From positions 185,465 to 249,464 of the forward strand of contig CAJJDN010000024.1 of assembly GCA_905182985.1 (NCBI GenBank): DNA of 64,000 bases, written 5' to 3'. The notes under the pieces were generated by a model that was given only the letters and a program-made list of their open reading frames with translations, did no database searches and was not told the origin of the DNA. The DNA is from Paramecium sonneborni (lineage: Eukaryota; Ciliophora; Oligohymenophorea; Peniculida; Parameciidae). Within the stretch, counting starts at the first letter, position 1. Every line of letters begins with the position of its first letter. The position numbers and the translations under genes are program-made. Shown here one piece after another: positions 61,554 through 64,000 of this stretch.

Positions 61554-61781
61554 TCATCCTTAAACACAAGTCCAAGGAGCTACTTCAAAAGTACATGAGC
61601 CTTTATTACAATATCCAGCAGATTAACAACATCTTCCATTGCAACAAAATACACATGTTTATTGAAGATGAAGGAAACTAGGAGCATCGCTTTAGGCACT
61701 TAAGACTTTCTCTTAAGGAATTTGAACAGCATTGACCATCATTGATGTAGCAATAAGGCATACCAAAAGGAGAGCTTTCAT
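61554..61781 (-). CDS. Small secreted cysteine-rich protein
   Basis: A 75-residue intronless product. It begins with a classical signal peptide MKALLLVCLIATSMMVNA, followed by a short polar stretch and a compact domain with eight cysteines: CVFCCNGRCCQSAGYC, then NKGSC and WTC near the end. The spacing C-x2-CC-x3-CC-x5-C-x4-C with a final C suggests a disulfide-knotted secreted peptide; CC..AGYC loosely resembles the chitin-binding (hevein) core but is not a match. GC content is clearly raised over its neighbours. The antisense frame on the plus strand (61480-61667) is a shadow. Confidence 0.65.
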
Positions 61782-62704
61782 TTTTTATTTATTTTAATGG
61801 ACTTATTTGAATATTCAATTTGCTTAAATACCGCAATATTTGGATACACCACTTTTTATAATTGAATTATAAAGTATACATATTTGTATATAAAATTTGA
61901 ATTATTAATAAAAAATTTACATTCCAATATTGAGTTTTCTACACGCTTTCAATGATTAATGATATTATTCTAAATGATAGAAACTGAAAATAAGATTTTG
62001 AAAGGCGTAAAAACTAGTAGCCTAAGGATATTAAAAATTTATTATTAACAACTCATGATAATATGTCTCTCATTCTTAATATTTTACTGAATTGTGATAA
62101 AGAAATTAATATTTATTAACAATATGATTTATATTCAATATTTCTTCCTCTCTTCTATATAGAAGTAATTATTATAAATATATAAATATATATTTATAAT
62201 GTAATTTGCCAGTAATTCTTGAGTGTTATTTTTGAAGAAGGCTTGACTGAATTTAGCTAATACTTGATTTGATACCTAAAAAAATGATTTATATGAGATT
62301 TAGTATCCATTTTAATTATACTATTCACAGAATTTAAATTATGATTTAATTATTTGTGTTTATATTAAAATTTATGTATTTTACATATAATTTGTCAAAC
62401 AAATAATCTCGATATAGAATAATATCGATGATTGAATTATGCATTTACCTAAAAGCGATTATTTTTATTATTATTTTCGATTTTTAAAATTAAGTTGCTT
62501 TGAAAAACACTAAACTTGCCTAAAATTAATTAAGATATTTATTATTATTTAATTCATCTGAGATATTTTTATTAAGGAACACTAAATTAATTGTATAGAT
62601 CATATTTAAAATAAGCATATATGGTCTATTTCTAAAAAATTATAATAAATAACTTTCTTATGTTCTTAGTAGGGGATACAGGACTATTCAAATTTTTAAT
62701 AAAA
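61782..62704. other. Intergenic
   Basis: AT-rich; upstream regions of the cysteine-rich gene (-) and the surface antigen gene (+). No RNA gene or repeat recognised. Confidence 0.5.
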
Positions 62705-63598
62705 ATGAAAAATAATGTTGCTTTATAATTATTTTTCCTAGCTCTAAATACAGCAAATATTATAATAGACTAGTCTTTACATTGTAACTGTGTAGAGCTG
62801 AATAAGGAAGATTGCAATGTTTCATCTTAATGGTGCATTTGGAATACCACAAGTTCAGAGTGTTAGTCATATACATTTAATTGTTCCAATCAAACAAAAG
62901 AAACAAAATGTAATATTCAGAGTGATTTATGCAAATGGAATAATGGAGAATGTGTAGAAAATTATAAAGTTTGTTCTAGTTTTACAATTTAATCAAAATG
63001 TTAAAATTCAAGTGGTTGCTATTGGAGTAAAGCTAATATTTGTGAAAATTTTTCGAATTGTTCAAATTACTCTGTTGATAATTGCCCAACATAAGAATGG
63101 TGTTCAAAATATTTTGGAAAATGCGTAGATTACGTATTTGTCACATGTTCCTAATTTAAATCAATGTCAACTTGTTCTGGATTTCAGTCTAAATCAACCT
63201 ATTGTGTATGGGATAATAATGATAAATGCACTTCTTTTTAATAAATTACAGATTGTTCAGATCTCAATAATTTTAATGAAGAATAATGTAAATAAAATGA
63301 TTGTGTTTATGAAAACAAAGTTTGTCGATATCCAAAATGTTCAGATAATACATAGACTACTTGTTCAGCTGTAAGAATTACAGGAACTTCTTAATACACT
63401 CTTTGTTTGTTCACACAAGATAAATGCTAGGATGCTAAAGATGTATCAACCTTAACAAAAGATACTTGCTTTTTAAGAACTAAAAGAAATTATAAATGGT
63501 TTAATAATCAATGTGTTCCATGCGACAATTTAATTGATTCATCTTTTAGATTTCAATTTTGTTTTTCAGTCCTTTTATTCTTATTTATTGCAGTATGA
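62705..63598 (+). CDS. Paramecium-type surface antigen (GPI-anchored, small)
   Basis: Intronless, exactly 298 codons. The N-terminal signal is MKNNVALQLFFLALNTANI. The mature part is built of Cys-periodic units of roughly 35-45 residues, with recurrent C..W and W..C patterns (SSQWCIWNTTSSECQSYTFN; SDLCKWNNGECVENYKVCSS; STYCVWDNNDKCTSF; NDCVYENKVCRYPKC), as in the cysteine-repeat domain of ciliate immobilisation antigens. The C-terminus, CDNLIDSSFRFQFCFSVLLF followed by LFIAV, is a typical GPI-attachment signal. It is much smaller than the classical 250-300 kDa antigens, so it is a mini-surface-antigen. Confidence 0.85.
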
Positions 63599-64000
63599 AT
63601 TTAAATTAATAATAATCAAATTATTTAATATGATTTTATTATTCATTATCTGTATAACACTAAATTTTATAAAATTAAAGAAGAAAATGTCCACTTTTTC
63701 TTATATCATCCAAAATATTGAATTTAATCATACAAGTTACCAATAAAACTTTTAAAATAAATACTATATCTGATTGTAATGCAAATTTATCCAATAGATC
63801 CAATAAATTTTTAGAAACTTCCCTTGAAAAAATAATTACCTTAAGTTGATTACATTCATTCTAACTTATACTAAAAATTTTTATACAAAATCGTTTGCTA
63901 AATTGTTATTTTTTAGGGTCATATTTATTGGTAGGACTTTGTTTAAATTTCCTTAATTTTATTTTATAAATATATATATTGTAGAAAATTATATAATTTA
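63599..64000. other. Intergenic to window end
   Basis: AT-rich; only a short frame MSTFSYIIQNIEFNHTSYQQ near 63687 is seen, which is not enough to call. Confidence 0.45.

Noticed and set aside
61480..61667. Plus-strand frame MKNNNPHLKVEDFVYQTQ of 62 residues
   Set aside because: Antisense to the cysteine-rich secreted protein, which has a signal peptide and a clear cysteine pattern.

Overview
The window is macronuclear DNA of a ciliate, most likely Paramecium. Conserved genes read through many in-frame TAA and TAG codons, which must mean glutamine, and end only at TGA. The DNA is very AT-rich, the gaps between genes are short, and almost all introns are 17-35 nt with GT..AG ends. The gene content fits: a Paramecium-type surface antigen, a CDPK and a NEK kinase, and SHIPPO and MORN proteins. 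Gene models below were spliced by hand. Most give lengths divisible by three once the introns are removed.

The scaffold is imperfectly assembled. At 9330, 37750, 40013 and 53132 a single N joins two contigs whose ends are copies of the same 1.2 kb. At 46179-46537 a run of 359 Ns separates flanks that share 715 bp. Apparent duplicates (oxidoreductase/SHIPPO, Rab-like GTPase, stomatin-like, GUF1, the 45345 gene, NEK start) are therefore join artefacts, not biology.

Layout. 1-5.3 kb: anoctamin and two coiled-coil or basic proteins (+). 5.6-11.2 kb: TLDc-like protein (-), an unknown protein (+), MDR quinone oxidoreductase (-), SHIPPO protein (-). 11.2-14.8 kb (+): small protein, coatomer zeta, ATP12, and a protein with five FQKNL..FFAADDP repeats and a possible carbonic-anhydrase-like tail. 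15-19 kb: coiled-coil protein (-), HTH protein (+), NIF-type CTD phosphatase (-). 20-28 kb: N-myristoylation candidate, secretory PPC-domain protein, membrane glutaminyl cyclase, CDPK, coiled-coil protein, MORN protein, acidic hypothetical. 29.9-34 kb: hypotheticals, Sec61 beta, NOP10, SERINC. 34-41 kb: damaged ubiquitin E1-like gene, tail-anchored Rab-like GTPase, truncated stomatin-like gene. 41-48.8 kb: mitochondrial GUF1, coiled-coil protein, mitochondrial RRF, hypothetical, ankyrin-bromodomain protein. 48.8-58.4 kb: type I membrane protein, degenerate kinase, NEK kinase with a poly-Gln tract written in TAA, hypotheticals. 58.4-64 kb: gene-poor DNA with a GC-rich element that may be a structured RNA, a small secreted cysteine-rich protein, and a GPI-type surface antigen.

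The genes do not form one pathway. They include ciliary or cytoskeletal components, secretory-pathway functions (COPI zeta, Sec61 beta, SERINC, Rab, glutaminyl cyclase, surface antigen) and nucleus-encoded mitochondrial biogenesis (ATP12, GUF1, RRF). No mobile element, CRISPR array, tRNA or rRNA was recognised.
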